Under the pieces are notes generated by a model. It was given only the letters and a program-made list of their open reading frames with translations. It had not been told where the DNA came from and ran no database searches. 64,000 nt of DNA. It comes from Tranquillimonas rosea (GTDB lineage: Bacteria; Pseudomonadota; Alphaproteobacteria; Rhodobacterales; Rhodobacteraceae). The stretch lies in NCBI RefSeq assembly GCF_900111315.1, contig NZ_FOGU01000001.1, forward strand, positions 186,001-250,000, written 5' to 3'. The position numbers were made by a program, and so were the translations under genes. Shown piece by piece: positions 32,972-40,787 of the stretch; position 1 is the stretch's first letter; every line of letters starts with the position of its first letter.

Positions 32972-35413
32972 CTATCCGACCTTGTCGAGCGCCGATTGGG
33001 CCTTGTCCCTTTGATATCCGAGAGGAACCACGCCAACTCGCTTACGTGCATATGTTGTAAGCTCATCAAGCCACTTTTGGATTACCTCAATATGCCCTTC
33101 GTCCATGCGGTAACCCAACACGCCAAAGCTACGCACGACATCTGCAAGGGTCTCGAACGGATAGTACTGCGGGTTGTCCTGGCGTAGAGTTTTGGCGGTC
33201 AATTCTATCGCAGTTTTGAAATCTCTGAACAAGTCGACCCCAGCGCGGTTGGTTTTTTCGCCTCGCAACATCAGGAACTTTGCGCGCCGGTCGTCGAGCT
33301 GTCGCCGGTCGAAAGTGATTCCGGTGCGGTATTCGAATTCGTTGGCTTCACGATACCCCTGATCAAGTAGCTTTTCAGCCACAAGAATTTCGCCAGCCGC
33401 ACATTTGGCCATATGCCATTGCATCCAAAATAGCGGCATTCGCCGGATTTGCGGCGCCTGCTTATTTTGCTCAAAGAATCGATCTATTTCATTACTATTG
33501 GTGACCAAATCGGAAAGAATGGAGAATCGCATTAATTGAGTGAACATGCGCTGCTCGAAAGGAGTGCGATAAATCGCTGCGAGGCTCTTTAGTATTGGAG
33601 AGATGACGTCGACGACCTCGGCATCGCTGAACAGGTTTTGTAGGATGTTCTGAGCCCCAATCGAGGGTACCGTCTGGATCATATCACCGGTTCGACGCAC
33701 AATCCGGAAAGTATCAGTGCCGATTCTCGCATTCAGCCCGTCGATTATCGAGCCATAATCCGTCTCCATCGCATTGCTGAGGAAGGACACCGGCGCATTC
33801 TCTCCGATATGGCTGACATAGAGTGCGGTTATGATCGCGGCGCGCTCAGTCCGGCTGAGCGATATTTTATTGAACTCCTCACGATACCGATCAGTAACGT
33901 AGTCAGACCTAAGCAGCCGCATTAGGAAGTGCGGTAGGCTTGCTTGGCAGCTACTCTGGATGAAACGAAGACGCGCACCAGCGTCAAGCGCGCGAAAATC
34001 ACGCCACCCGGCGATCTGATCGGCAAGGTCGCTCAGGGTGCTCGCCTCGTGCTCGTCAAGACGAACAAGGGGCATTTTTCGGAAGCTACCGAACCGTTCC
34101 AGCGATGCGAGGCCAACAGGGCTCGCATCTACCGCCACGGACCGGCTGGTGAGGATCAAGATACCTTCCTGCGCATCGAACTGACGCGCGATACTGGCAA
34201 GTCGGTCTGCTTGTAAATCAAAGCAGTTCTCGATGATCAGCACCGCATTTGGCGCATGATGGAGAATGTCTGCGACCTCGTTCAGGACGTTTTCATAAGC
34301 TTGGCGCATCCGATAGACAGGCCGCGCACCCGACAAGCGGTAGGCAAGATCTGTTGTGAGCAGGGTCTTCCCATCGCAAGGATATCCCTCAAGAAGAATT
34401 ATCCGAGTGTCACCTGCAATCGCGGCCAGAGTGCCCTGTATGGCGCCGCGCTGAATGTGATATTCAGAAATGTCGTTGGAGGCATCTCGCGCAAGTTGCG
34501 AGTGGTCCACCTTGCCGTACAGAAACAAATCTTCTATTTGTACTTGAGTGGGCACCGCAGCCGAAGGTTCTTCAGGCGTGTATTTCGTGAAGCTGGCAAG
34601 GCGAGGCTCTTTCGGTGCGTCCTCGGCCAGAAGCCGTCTGATAGTATCGGCAAGCCCGGCTCGGCCGTTGAAGAACGGTGTGCCAAGTTTCTTTTGGGCG
34701 GCGGTGACATCAGGGTCGGCTTCGGCAGTCGGTCGATTGATAAAAAATGCCTTTTCACGCAAGCCAGTCAGATCGTTGATTGCTTGATTGAGGTGGAAAT
34801 CGCCGGCATTAAAGCCGACGAACACCACGATTTGAGCCTGATCAATGTCGCGCCGAAAGCGGTCGAGCCACTTATTTACATAGGTAAGCCTCGAGTAGCT
34901 ATCGGCGCCGAGCACACAACTATCCTGGATATTGTGTATGTCCCATTTCTGCACATAGCCGTGCAGATGGATGATTGGAAGATTCGGCGTCGCCGTCTCG
35001 GGATCGTCGGTGTTATTGAGGGCCTCTACCGGTTTATGCGCGGCCTTCGCCGCAAGCTCGAGCGCATCGTCGTAATTTGTTGTGTAGGCGGCCTGCCAAG
35101 GATAGCTTAGCAGATCGGTCATATCGGCGGTTACGTTGGATACGGCAAACCGGTCTTTCAGGAGTTTCATCATGCCGTTGTCGGCAATCTGTTCCTGTAG
35201 GGCGTCCGCGGCGTTTCGCAGATCCTTGTATGGCGGCTCTTGACGGAGTTCGCTATTGAAGAGATCAAGCAGCTGGGCGCCTGTGCCAAGAGTTTCATCC
35301 GGCTTGAAATTCAGGCAATCAGCGGAAAATCCCGCACCGCAGAACAGGACAGCCCCCCCGTTGCGAGCCATGTTAAGACGCTTCTGGAATTCAACAGTAG
35401 AATTGTCTTCCAT
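32972..35413 (-). CDS. SIR2-STAND protein, candidate antiphage NADase (Avs5-like)
   Basis: This is an 813-residue protein with an AGGAG ribosome binding site 9 nt before the ATG. The N-terminal SIR2 domain shows CGAGFSADC (25-33), YTTNYDDALE (about 110) and IIHLHGYV (about 149), the NAD-binding and catalytic His motifs. A P-loop NTPase follows with LLEGYPCDGKTLLTTDLAYR near 345 and a Walker B-like NAVLIIENCFD. Residues about 450-813 are helical and may form the sensor. SIR2 fused to a STAND-like NTPase is the Avs5-type plan, in which NAD depletion aborts infection; exact family placement is uncertain. The gene is clearly lower in GC than its surroundings, which points to separate acquisition, and it stands alone. 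Confidence 0.82.
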   Translation of the reverse strand: MEDNSTVEFQKRLNMARNGGAVLFCGAGFSADCLNFKPDETLGTGAQLLDLFNSELRQEPPYKDLRNAADALQEQIADNGMMKLLKDRFAVSNVTADMTDLLSYPWQAAYTTNYDDALELAAKAAHKPVEALNNTDDPETATPNLPIIHLHGYVQKWDIHNIQDSCVLGADSYSRLTYVNKWLDRFRRDIDQAQIVVFVGFNAGDFHLNQAINDLTGLREKAFFINRPTAEADPDVTAAQKKLGTPFFNGRAGLADTIRRLLAEDAPKEPRLASFTKYTPEEPSAAVPTQVQIEDLFLYGKVDHSQLARDASNDISEYHIQRGAIQGTLAAIAGDTRIILLEGYPCDGKTLLTTDLAYRLSGARPVYRMRQAYENVLNEVADILHHAPNAVLIIENCFDLQADRLASIARQFDAQEGILILTSRSVAVDASPVGLASLERFGSFRKMPLVRLDEHEASTLSDLADQIAGWRDFRALDAGARLRFIQSSCQASLPHFLMRLLRSDYVTDRYREEFNKISLSRTERAAIITALYVSHIGENAPVSFLSNAMETDYGSIIDGLNARIGTDTFRIVRRTGDMIQTVPSIGAQNILQNLFSDAEVVDVISPILKSLAAIYRTPFEQRMFTQLMRFSILSDLVTNSNEIDRFFEQNKQAPQIRRMPLFWMQWHMAKCAAGEILVAEKLLDQGYREANEFEYRTGITFDRRQLDDRRAKFLMLRGEKTNRAGVDLFRDFKTAIELTAKTLRQDNPQYYPFETLADVVRSFGVLGYRMDEGHIEVIQKWLDELTTYARKRVGVVPLGYQRDKAQSALDKVG

Positions 35414-36142
35414 AGGTTCAAACTCCTGATATGAAATTTTCCTTTGTCAAGATTTGACGGATTTTAGCCTGCGATTATCCCTTTATAAGGTTCGCAGGGC
35501 GGTTATAAGGTAGCCTTACGCTCCCTTCAACCGGCTACTCTCTCTCAGTGCCGTCTTGCCGTCCTCTTATTTATTATACCAGAGAAGTCCATCTTGGCTC
35601 GGGCCGCGAAGGGTAGTTCTTGTCTCAAAAGTTGGCTTCCCAGCATGGTGGTAATTTCGCTCAACGGATTTTCGACACCCAGGACAGCCGGCTTATACTG
35701 AACGTTTCGGGCGGATCGGAAGCAGGCGTCCTCGTGGCCAAGTCGAAATCTCGCGATGCTTCGCCAACTTGAGCGCGGCAATGACCTTCAGCATTTCGCG
35801 CATTACCGGCATTCGTTTCTGACGCAGCGAAGGTCAGCTTCTCGCCCTTCGTGTCGATCATCCCGGAACCGCTCGGCACAGCGCGGCTGAATGTCCGGTT
35901 CTTCGGCTGGTCTTGGATGCGCTCGCGCCGGCGGCGAATGTCGGCTCTCCGCCCTATCTTCGGCGGCGTTCGCGGACGCGGCGAGCATCGAGCAGACGCA
36001 GCGAGCGTTAGGAAGGTCCGCATACCCGACCACCACGCGTTGCGGACACCCCCTATTGTTTTCCGCGTAATCTCTTACTGCTGCCACATGGTGCCGGCGC
36101 CGGCAAACGAGATGGTTACCTGCGAGACGCCGGAACCACGCA
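35414..36142. other. Intergenic region between SIR2-STAND gene and integrase, no supported gene
   Basis: These 729 bp start AT-rich, as expected for the promoter of the SIR2-STAND gene, and become GC-rich towards the integrase. Several frames are open on both strands (35545-35781 and 35661-36023 minus, 35851-36300 plus) but none has a good ribosome binding site or recognisable product. An excisionase gene would be expected near the integrase; I could not find one here. Confidence 0.45.
35483..35510. repeat. Two TTATAAGG repeats 20 bp apart upstream of the SIR2-STAND gene
   Basis: TTATAAGG occurs at 35483-35490 and 35503-35510, a spacing of two helical turns, 70-97 bp upstream of the start codon. 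The AT-rich words resemble -10 elements or a paired operator half-site read on the minus strand. Function is not established. Confidence 0.35.
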
Positions 36143-38227
36143 TCACGCGAAGGTCTTGGCGCGGTGAGAGCCCAGGTCCGTCACGCTGGCCGAAGCGACG
36201 TCCCCGAACGGCGAGCGGATCATCGAAACATCGATCACCACGGCATTCACGCAGTCCCTCAGCGTGGTCATGGAGAAACCGCCCGGGTTGTAGTTGGTGA
36301 TGCCCACATCGCGTTCCACGTGCCCCATCAGCGCCCGTCGGTGCGAGTCCTGGCGTTCGGCCTGAATCAGGAGGTGGTTGAACGTGGTGCGGAAGCTGTG
36401 GAAGTCCCGCTGCGCGTCATAGATCCTGTGCTCGTGGCGATACCTGGTGAACCGCTTGGAGAAGGTTTCGGTATAGGTCTTCTTGGTCTTGCTGCGCTCG
36501 AGCCAGGGGAAAAGACGGGGTTCCCCTGCCCTTTTCAGCATCGCGACGAGTTGCATGAAACCGAGTTTCAGCAGGTTGTCATGGATCGGAATTGTCCGAC
36601 GCGAGGCCTGGCTCTTGAGGCTCTGGCCCGGCCCCTGCTTCAGCACGATGCACGGGATATCGTCGATGACCTGGATGTCGTCGACATGGAGTTGAAGGAC
36701 CTCCTCGCTCCGAAGTCCCATGTGGACCGCTACGAGGGGCGCCCAGAACATCGGATCACCCACGTCGTCGAGCTTGTCCTGGAAGATCGGCGTGCGGAAG
36801 AGCCCATCGAGCTTGCCGCACCAGGTCTGGCGCTCGTTGTCCTCCTGTAGGATCTCTCGGCGTTGGTATTCCGCCTTCTCCCAGATGTGATCGGCCATGA
36901 TGTTGGTCGACAGATGGCCCTTCTTCACCAGGAAAACAGTGGTGCGCTGGAAGTCTTGCATGTGGCGGTAGATCGTCGCGGCCCGCAAGCGCGCGATTCG
37001 ATCCTTCAGAAGCTCGGATTCGATCTTGCCCGGGCTGGCTCCCTGTTTCTCGAGCCTGGCGCGCGTGATCTCCCGGTTGCGCCTCTCGGTCGCATCCGCG
37101 TCGTCGGCCGCCTCCTGGGGCGACAGCTTGCTGGTCTTGGCCTGATAATTCCTGGGCAGCCGTGGCATCAATTCCCAAATCATCTTCAGTTCGTCATCTT
37201 CGATTTCGTCGAAGCGCTTGTTGCCGATAATCCGCGCGATCAGCACACCGGTCGAGCGGACGTTCGGCCCGGAATTCCGGGCCCAGCTCGCGCCGGCTTT
37301 CTCGTCCGCCTGTTCGGTCGGCTTGAACGATTTGTATCCCCGGCTGCGAGCGGCGACGTAGAGTTCCGTCGCCTCCGTAATCTTGGGGCATGGATTGCCG
37401 TTGCTGCACGGCTCTGGCGCTGGAGGGACTTGTGGGATGAGATCGTGCGCGGGAGCCGCAGTTGGCACGCTTGCAGGCGCAACCGGCTGCGTCACGGGCG
37501 CCGCTGGCTGCGATGCCGCGGCGCTGTCGCTTCCCGGCGGCGCCACCGGCAGCACGACCGCATTGGGGCCGGGAGTTGAACCGAATGTCGCCGACGTCGG
37601 CGCACTGCTGATCGGGACCGTGCCATCGACGAGCGGCCGGGCGGCCTGGAGGGCGGCACAGGGCCCCTGAAATTCACCACGATCCCGACGGAGGTTCTCC
37701 TGTTCCGCCTCGAGCATGACTCGCAGCGCGCGGAACGCGAGCCGCTGCCAGTCGGGATCGGTCTCGTCGAGGGGGATGCCGAGGCGTGCGGCAACCTCTC
37801 GCAGCGGGTTGCGGGCCCGCTCGCGGTCGCGGGTCGCGATCGCGTGGCGCAGCGTCTCGACAGCCGCATTGGCACAGGCAAGATCATAGGCCGCAACTTC
37901 AGGCGTCCGCAGGGGGGCCATTTCGCGCGCGACGTCGGCCGCCTCGATCAGGAAGCGGCAGAGCTCCACGAGGAGCCTTTCGATGATGTCGGGCGCGATC
38001 GCCATCGTTCTCTCCGTCACTCCGGCGAAGGCGATGTCGCTCAGAAGCGTAAGCTTCTGAGCGAGGGCCTTCGCGTCGGGGAGGACGTGGGATCGAAGGG
38101 AAAACAGGAGTGAGATATTTTTCGATGGGGTGCAGATTCTCAGGACGCGGCGGGGCCAGCGCCGGCGCCAGTGGTAGCCCGTCGGCCGGTATTCGAGGTG
38201 CAATTGTGCCGAGACCCATGACCGCAT
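36143..38227 (-). CDS. int: Island integrase, large tyrosine recombinase
   Basis: This is a 694-residue protein. The N-terminus (YRPTGYHWRRRWPRRVL, then SLLFSLRSHVLPDAKALAQK) resembles the DNA-binding start of alphaproteobacterial integrases, so the ATG at 38227 is kept; MAIAPDIIERLL at 38005 is an alternative. A Pro/Ala-rich linker lies near 220-270. The catalytic domain has the box I Arg (HMGLRSEEVLQLHVDDIQ), the box II H-x-x-R (DFHSFRTTFNHLLIQ), and GHVERDVGITNYNPGG with the second His and the nucleophile Tyr. All catalytic residues are present. It starts 110 bp from attR in the tRNA-Asn gene and reads away from it, so it should catalyse island integration and excision. Confidence 0.92.
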   Translation of the reverse strand: MRSWVSAQLHLEYRPTGYHWRRRWPRRVLRICTPSKNISLLFSLRSHVLPDAKALAQKLTLLSDIAFAGVTERTMAIAPDIIERLLVELCRFLIEAADVAREMAPLRTPEVAAYDLACANAAVETLRHAIATRDRERARNPLREVAARLGIPLDETDPDWQRLAFRALRVMLEAEQENLRRDRGEFQGPCAALQAARPLVDGTVPISSAPTSATFGSTPGPNAVVLPVAPPGSDSAAASQPAAPVTQPVAPASVPTAAPAHDLIPQVPPAPEPCSNGNPCPKITEATELYVAARSRGYKSFKPTEQADEKAGASWARNSGPNVRSTGVLIARIIGNKRFDEIEDDELKMIWELMPRLPRNYQAKTSKLSPQEAADDADATERRNREITRARLEKQGASPGKIESELLKDRIARLRAATIYRHMQDFQRTTVFLVKKGHLSTNIMADHIWEKAEYQRREILQEDNERQTWCGKLDGLFRTPIFQDKLDDVGDPMFWAPLVAVHMGLRSEEVLQLHVDDIQVIDDIPCIVLKQGPGQSLKSQASRRTIPIHDNLLKLGFMQLVAMLKRAGEPRLFPWLERSKTKKTYTETFSKRFTRYRHEHRIYDAQRDFHSFRTTFNHLLIQAERQDSHRRALMGHVERDVGITNYNPGGFSMTTLRDCVNAVVIDVSMIRSPFGDVASASVTDLGSHRAKTFA

Positions 38228-38240
38228 GTCTTCGACTCCT

Positions 38241-38257
38241 GTGCCAGCGTTTGTGCC
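38241..38257 (+). promoter_or_regulatory. Possible integrase arm-type site pair, right end
   Basis: GTGCC-N7-GTGCC (38241-38245 and 38253-38257) lies 79 bp inside attR, mirrored by the same motif 83 bp inside attL. The longer word TTGTGCCGAG occurs at 38204-38213 and again at 38251-38260, and a further GTGCC at 38277-38281. The cluster lies at and just before the integrase start, so binding could also autoregulate int. The role is inferred. Confidence 0.4.
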
Positions 38258-38336
38258 GAGCGCGGTGACAGGAATCGTGCCATATCGGGCAGTCTGCGAC
38301 TCTCAGCGCAGATTACCCAAGGATTTCAGGGCTTTT

Positions 38337-38361
38337 GAGAATTTTGGCTCCGGCGGCAGGG
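38337..38361. repeat. attR: right copy of the 25-bp island direct repeat
   Basis: This copy is identical over 25 bp to 1920-1944. Positions 38348-38361 are the last 14 nt of the tRNA-Asn gene including the discriminator; 38337-38347 lie just beyond its 3' end. Insertion at this place keeps the tRNA gene whole. Confidence 0.88.
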
Positions 38362-38419
38362 ATCGAACCTGCGACCAATTGATTAACAGTCAACTGCTCT
38401 ACCGCTGAGCTACGCCGGA
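38348..38419 (-). tRNA. tRNA-Asn (GTT)
   Basis: The minus strand folds into a full cloverleaf. The acceptor stem TCCGGCG pairs with CGCCGGA, with discriminator G. The anticodon arm GTTGA-CTGTTAA-TCAAT has anticodon GTT (complement of 38385-38387). The T arm is GCAGG-TTCGATC-CCTGC. CCA is not encoded. It is the integration target of the island. Confidence 0.96.
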
Positions 38420-38477
38420 ACACGGAGCGGCGTATAGCAACAGTGGCGGGGGGCGTCCAGAGGGGGATGGAAGAAAA

Positions 38478-39377
38478 TTACACGAGCATGAAGGTGGCGT
38501 CGGGAGACAGCCTCGGGATGGCGCCGACGCGGCCGCGGCCGGTCAGGTCGACGAGGTGCGCGAAGACGTTCCGCTGCGCGGCGGCATGCAGTTCGACCGG
38601 CGTGTCGGAATAGAGCGCGGCGGTCAGTTCGGACGGAGTGCGCGGCGCGTGTGACAGCGCGTCGAGGATCTGCGCCTCGCGGTCGCGGCGGTGCCCGATC
38701 AGCCAGTCGAGCCGCTCTGCCGGCGCGTCGATCGGGGCGCCGTGGCCGCTGTGAAAGACCTCGGCGTCGAGCGTCTGCAGGTACGCGCAGGAGGCCATGA
38801 AATCCGTCAGGTCCCCGTCGGGCGGCGACACCAGCGAAGACGCCCAGCCCATGACGAGATCGCCGGTAAAGACCGCCCCTTCCCACGAGAAACACAGGTG
38901 ATTGCCGAAATGGCCCGGCGTCCAGTGCGCGGTGAGCGTCCAGTCCTCGCCGGAGACCACTACCCCGTCGGCCAGCGTCTCGTCCGGGGCGAAGGCGGCA
39001 TCGACGCCCTCGCCGCCGCCCGCGAGTCCCTCGGCCGCGAGGCGCTGCATCACCTCCGAGCGTCCCGCCCTGGGCCCGCCATAGGCCAGGACCGGCGCCC
39101 CGGTCGCACGCGACAGCGGCCGTGCCAGGGGCGCGTGGTCCAGATGGGCATGGGTGACGAGGATGTGGCTGATGCGCCCTGCCCCCGCGGCACGCAGGAT
39201 CTCGGCCATGTGGCCGGCATGGTCGGGGCCCGGGTCGATCACCGCGACCTCCCGCTCGCCCACGAGGTAGGTGTTCGTGCCCCAGTGGGTCATCGGCGAC
39301 GGGTTTGGCGCGAGAATCCGTCGCAGGCCGGGCGCGAGCGTCTCGGCGTGGCCCGGTTCGGGGGCGGATGTCGTCAT
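38478..39377 (-). CDS. MBL-fold metallo-hydrolase (glyoxalase II / LACTB2-like)
   Basis: This is a 299-residue protein started at MTTSAPEPGHAETLAPGL, with a GAGAGGAAG ribosome binding site just upstream; a longer in-frame start exists but is less likely. The metal-binding signature is THAHLDHAPL (H-x-H-x-D-H). It is preceded by NTYLVGEREVAVIDPGPDHA and followed by HTPGHFGNHLCFSWEGAVFT and FHSGHGAPIDAP, which supply the further His and Asp ligands. The C-terminal 80 residues look like the winged-helix extension of LACTB2-type hydrolases. It diverges from the sensor kinase gene with only 44 bp between starts. The substrate is unknown; a thioester or nucleic acid is possible. Confidence 0.88.
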   Translation of the reverse strand: MTTSAPEPGHAETLAPGLRRILAPNPSPMTHWGTNTYLVGEREVAVIDPGPDHAGHMAEILRAAGAGRISHILVTHAHLDHAPLARPLSRATGAPVLAYGGPRAGRSEVMQRLAAEGLAGGGEGVDAAFAPDETLADGVVVSGEDWTLTAHWTPGHFGNHLCFSWEGAVFTGDLVMGWASSLVSPPDGDLTDFMASCAYLQTLDAEVFHSGHGAPIDAPAERLDWLIGHRRDREAQILDALSHAPRTPSELTAALYSDTPVELHAAAQRNVFAHLVDLTGRGRVGAIPRLSPDATFMLV

Positions 39378-39421
39378 CTTCGTTCTTCCTCTCGACCGGC
39401 CGGGCGGGATAGGGATTTCAC

Positions 39422-40741
39422 ATGTCACGTCTGACCCTTAAACACTACATGCCACGGTCGCTCTACGGGCGGGCGGCGCTGATCCTGATGGTGCCGATCG
39501 TGACGGTCCAACTGGTCGTCTCGGTGGTGTTCATCCAGGACCATTTCGAGGACGTGACCGAACAGCTCACCCGCTCGGTGGCGATGGAACTGTCGTTCAT
39601 CAGCGACCAGGTCGACGCGGCGGGCGATCCTGCGTCCGCGCTGACGCGGACGTCCGCGCTGGCCGCGACGCTCGACACCACCATCGCGTTGCCCGCCGAG
39701 GGCGCGGTGCCGACCCGGCGGCGGTTCTACGACCTGTCGGGGCGCAAGGTGATCGAAGTACTCGACGCCCGGTTGCCGGGGCTGTCGGGCGTGGACCTGG
39801 CCAGCGACATGAGCGCGGTGACGCTGTCGATCGACACCGATCAGGGGCCGCTTCGCGCGACCTTCCCCCGCTCGCGCGTGTCGGCATCGAATCCGCACCA
39901 GCTGCTGGTGCTGATGGTGGCGGTCAGCGCGCTGATGACGCTGATCGCCTTCCTCTTCCTGCGTAACCAGCTGCGCCCGGTGAAGCGGCTGGCCGAGGCG
40001 GCTGATGCCTTCGGCAAGGGCCGCACATTGCCCTACAAGCCCTCGGGCGCGACCGAGATGCGCGCGGCCGGCAGTGCCTTCCTCGCCATGCGCAGCCGGA
40101 TCGAGCGCCAGATCGAGCAGCGCACGCTGATGCTGTCGGGGGTGAGCCACGACCTGCGCACGCCGCTGACCCGGATGCGGCTGAACCTCTCGATGATGGA
40201 GGAGGATGCCGACACGCGCGCCCTGCAGGAGGATGTCGGCGACATGGAGGCGATGCTGGACGCATTCCTGGACTTCGCCCGTGCCGAGGCGCTCGACGAC
40301 CCCGAGCCGACCGATCCCGCCTCTCTCGTCCGGGCGGTGGTGGAAAAGGCCCGCCGCGGCGGCCAGACCGTGAGCGAAGGCGCCCTGCCCGAGCCGGCGC
40401 AGGTGCCGCTGCGCCCGGTGGCCATCGCACGCGCCTTGAGCAACCTCGTGGGCAACGCCGTGCGCCACGGCACGCGGGCGCGCGTCGGCTGCACGCTGAC
40501 ACCCCGCGCGCTGGTGTTCTCGGTCGAGGATGACGGGCCCGGCATCCCCGAGGACATGCGCGAGGCGGCGGTCAAACCGTTCCTGCGCCTCGACCCGGCG
40601 CGCAACCAGGACAAGGGCGGCGGCGTCGGACTGGGCCTGTCGATCGCCGCCGACATCGCGCGCCAGCACGGCGGCCAGCTGCGCCTTGCCGACAGCGCCG
40701 AGCTGGGTGGGCTTAGGGCGGAAATCGTCATCGCGCGATAG
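39422..40741 (+). CDS. EnvZ-like membrane sensor histidine kinase
   Basis: This is a 439-residue protein. Membrane segments lie at about 17-37 (ALILMVPIVTVQLVVSVVFI) and 160-180 (LLVLMVAVSALMTLIAFLFL), enclosing a periplasmic sensor. A HAMP linker follows, then the H box SGVSHDLRTPLTRMRLNLSM with the phospho-accepting His at about 243. The ATPase domain shows NLVGNAVRHG, VEDDGPGIPEDMREA and GGVGLGLSIAADIARQHGG. Size and layout match EnvZ-type kinases of the group. No response regulator lies next to it in this window, so its partner (probably OmpR-like) is encoded elsewhere or on the far side of the disturbed tRNA region. Confidence 0.9.
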   Translation: MSRLTLKHYMPRSLYGRAALILMVPIVTVQLVVSVVFIQDHFEDVTEQLTRSVAMELSFISDQVDAAGDPASALTRTSALAATLDTTIALPAEGAVPTRRRFYDLSGRKVIEVLDARLPGLSGVDLASDMSAVTLSIDTDQGPLRATFPRSRVSASNPHQLLVLMVAVSALMTLIAFLFLRNQLRPVKRLAEAADAFGKGRTLPYKPSGATEMRAAGSAFLAMRSRIERQIEQRTLMLSGVSHDLRTPLTRMRLNLSMMEEDADTRALQEDVGDMEAMLDAFLDFARAEALDDPEPTDPASLVRAVVEKARRGGQTVSEGALPEPAQVPLRPVAIARALSNLVGNAVRHGTRARVGCTLTPRALVFSVEDDGPGIPEDMREAAVKPFLRLDPARNQDKGGGVGLGLSIAADIARQHGGQLRLADSAELGGLRAEIVIAR

Positions 40742-40787
40742 CGCGCGGGCGCTTTCCCAACCGGCGGCGCTCTGCTAAGCGACGCGG

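Larger units (their letters stand above)
1920..38361. mobile_element. Genomic island in tRNA-Asn, about 36.4 kb
   Basis: The boundaries are set by a perfect 25-bp direct repeat (1920-1944 and 38337-38361). The right copy overlaps the 3' end of an intact tRNA-Asn gene, the classic target of tyrosine recombinases. The integrase at 36143-38227 lies just inside that end and is oriented away from the tRNA. Contents are a defence block (2161-24937), a ClpP-like gene, insertion sequences and fragments, a KfrA-like gene, a SIR2-STAND gene and genes of unknown function. No relaxase, type IV secretion, replication or virion genes were seen, so movement would need outside help. Outer flanks are ordinary chromosomal genes. 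Confidence 0.85.

Noticed and set aside
1920-38361. Prophage or conjugative element
   Set aside because: No capsid, terminase, portal, tail, lysis, relaxase, coupling protein or type IV secretion gene was found. Only integrase, defence, IS and unknown genes are present.
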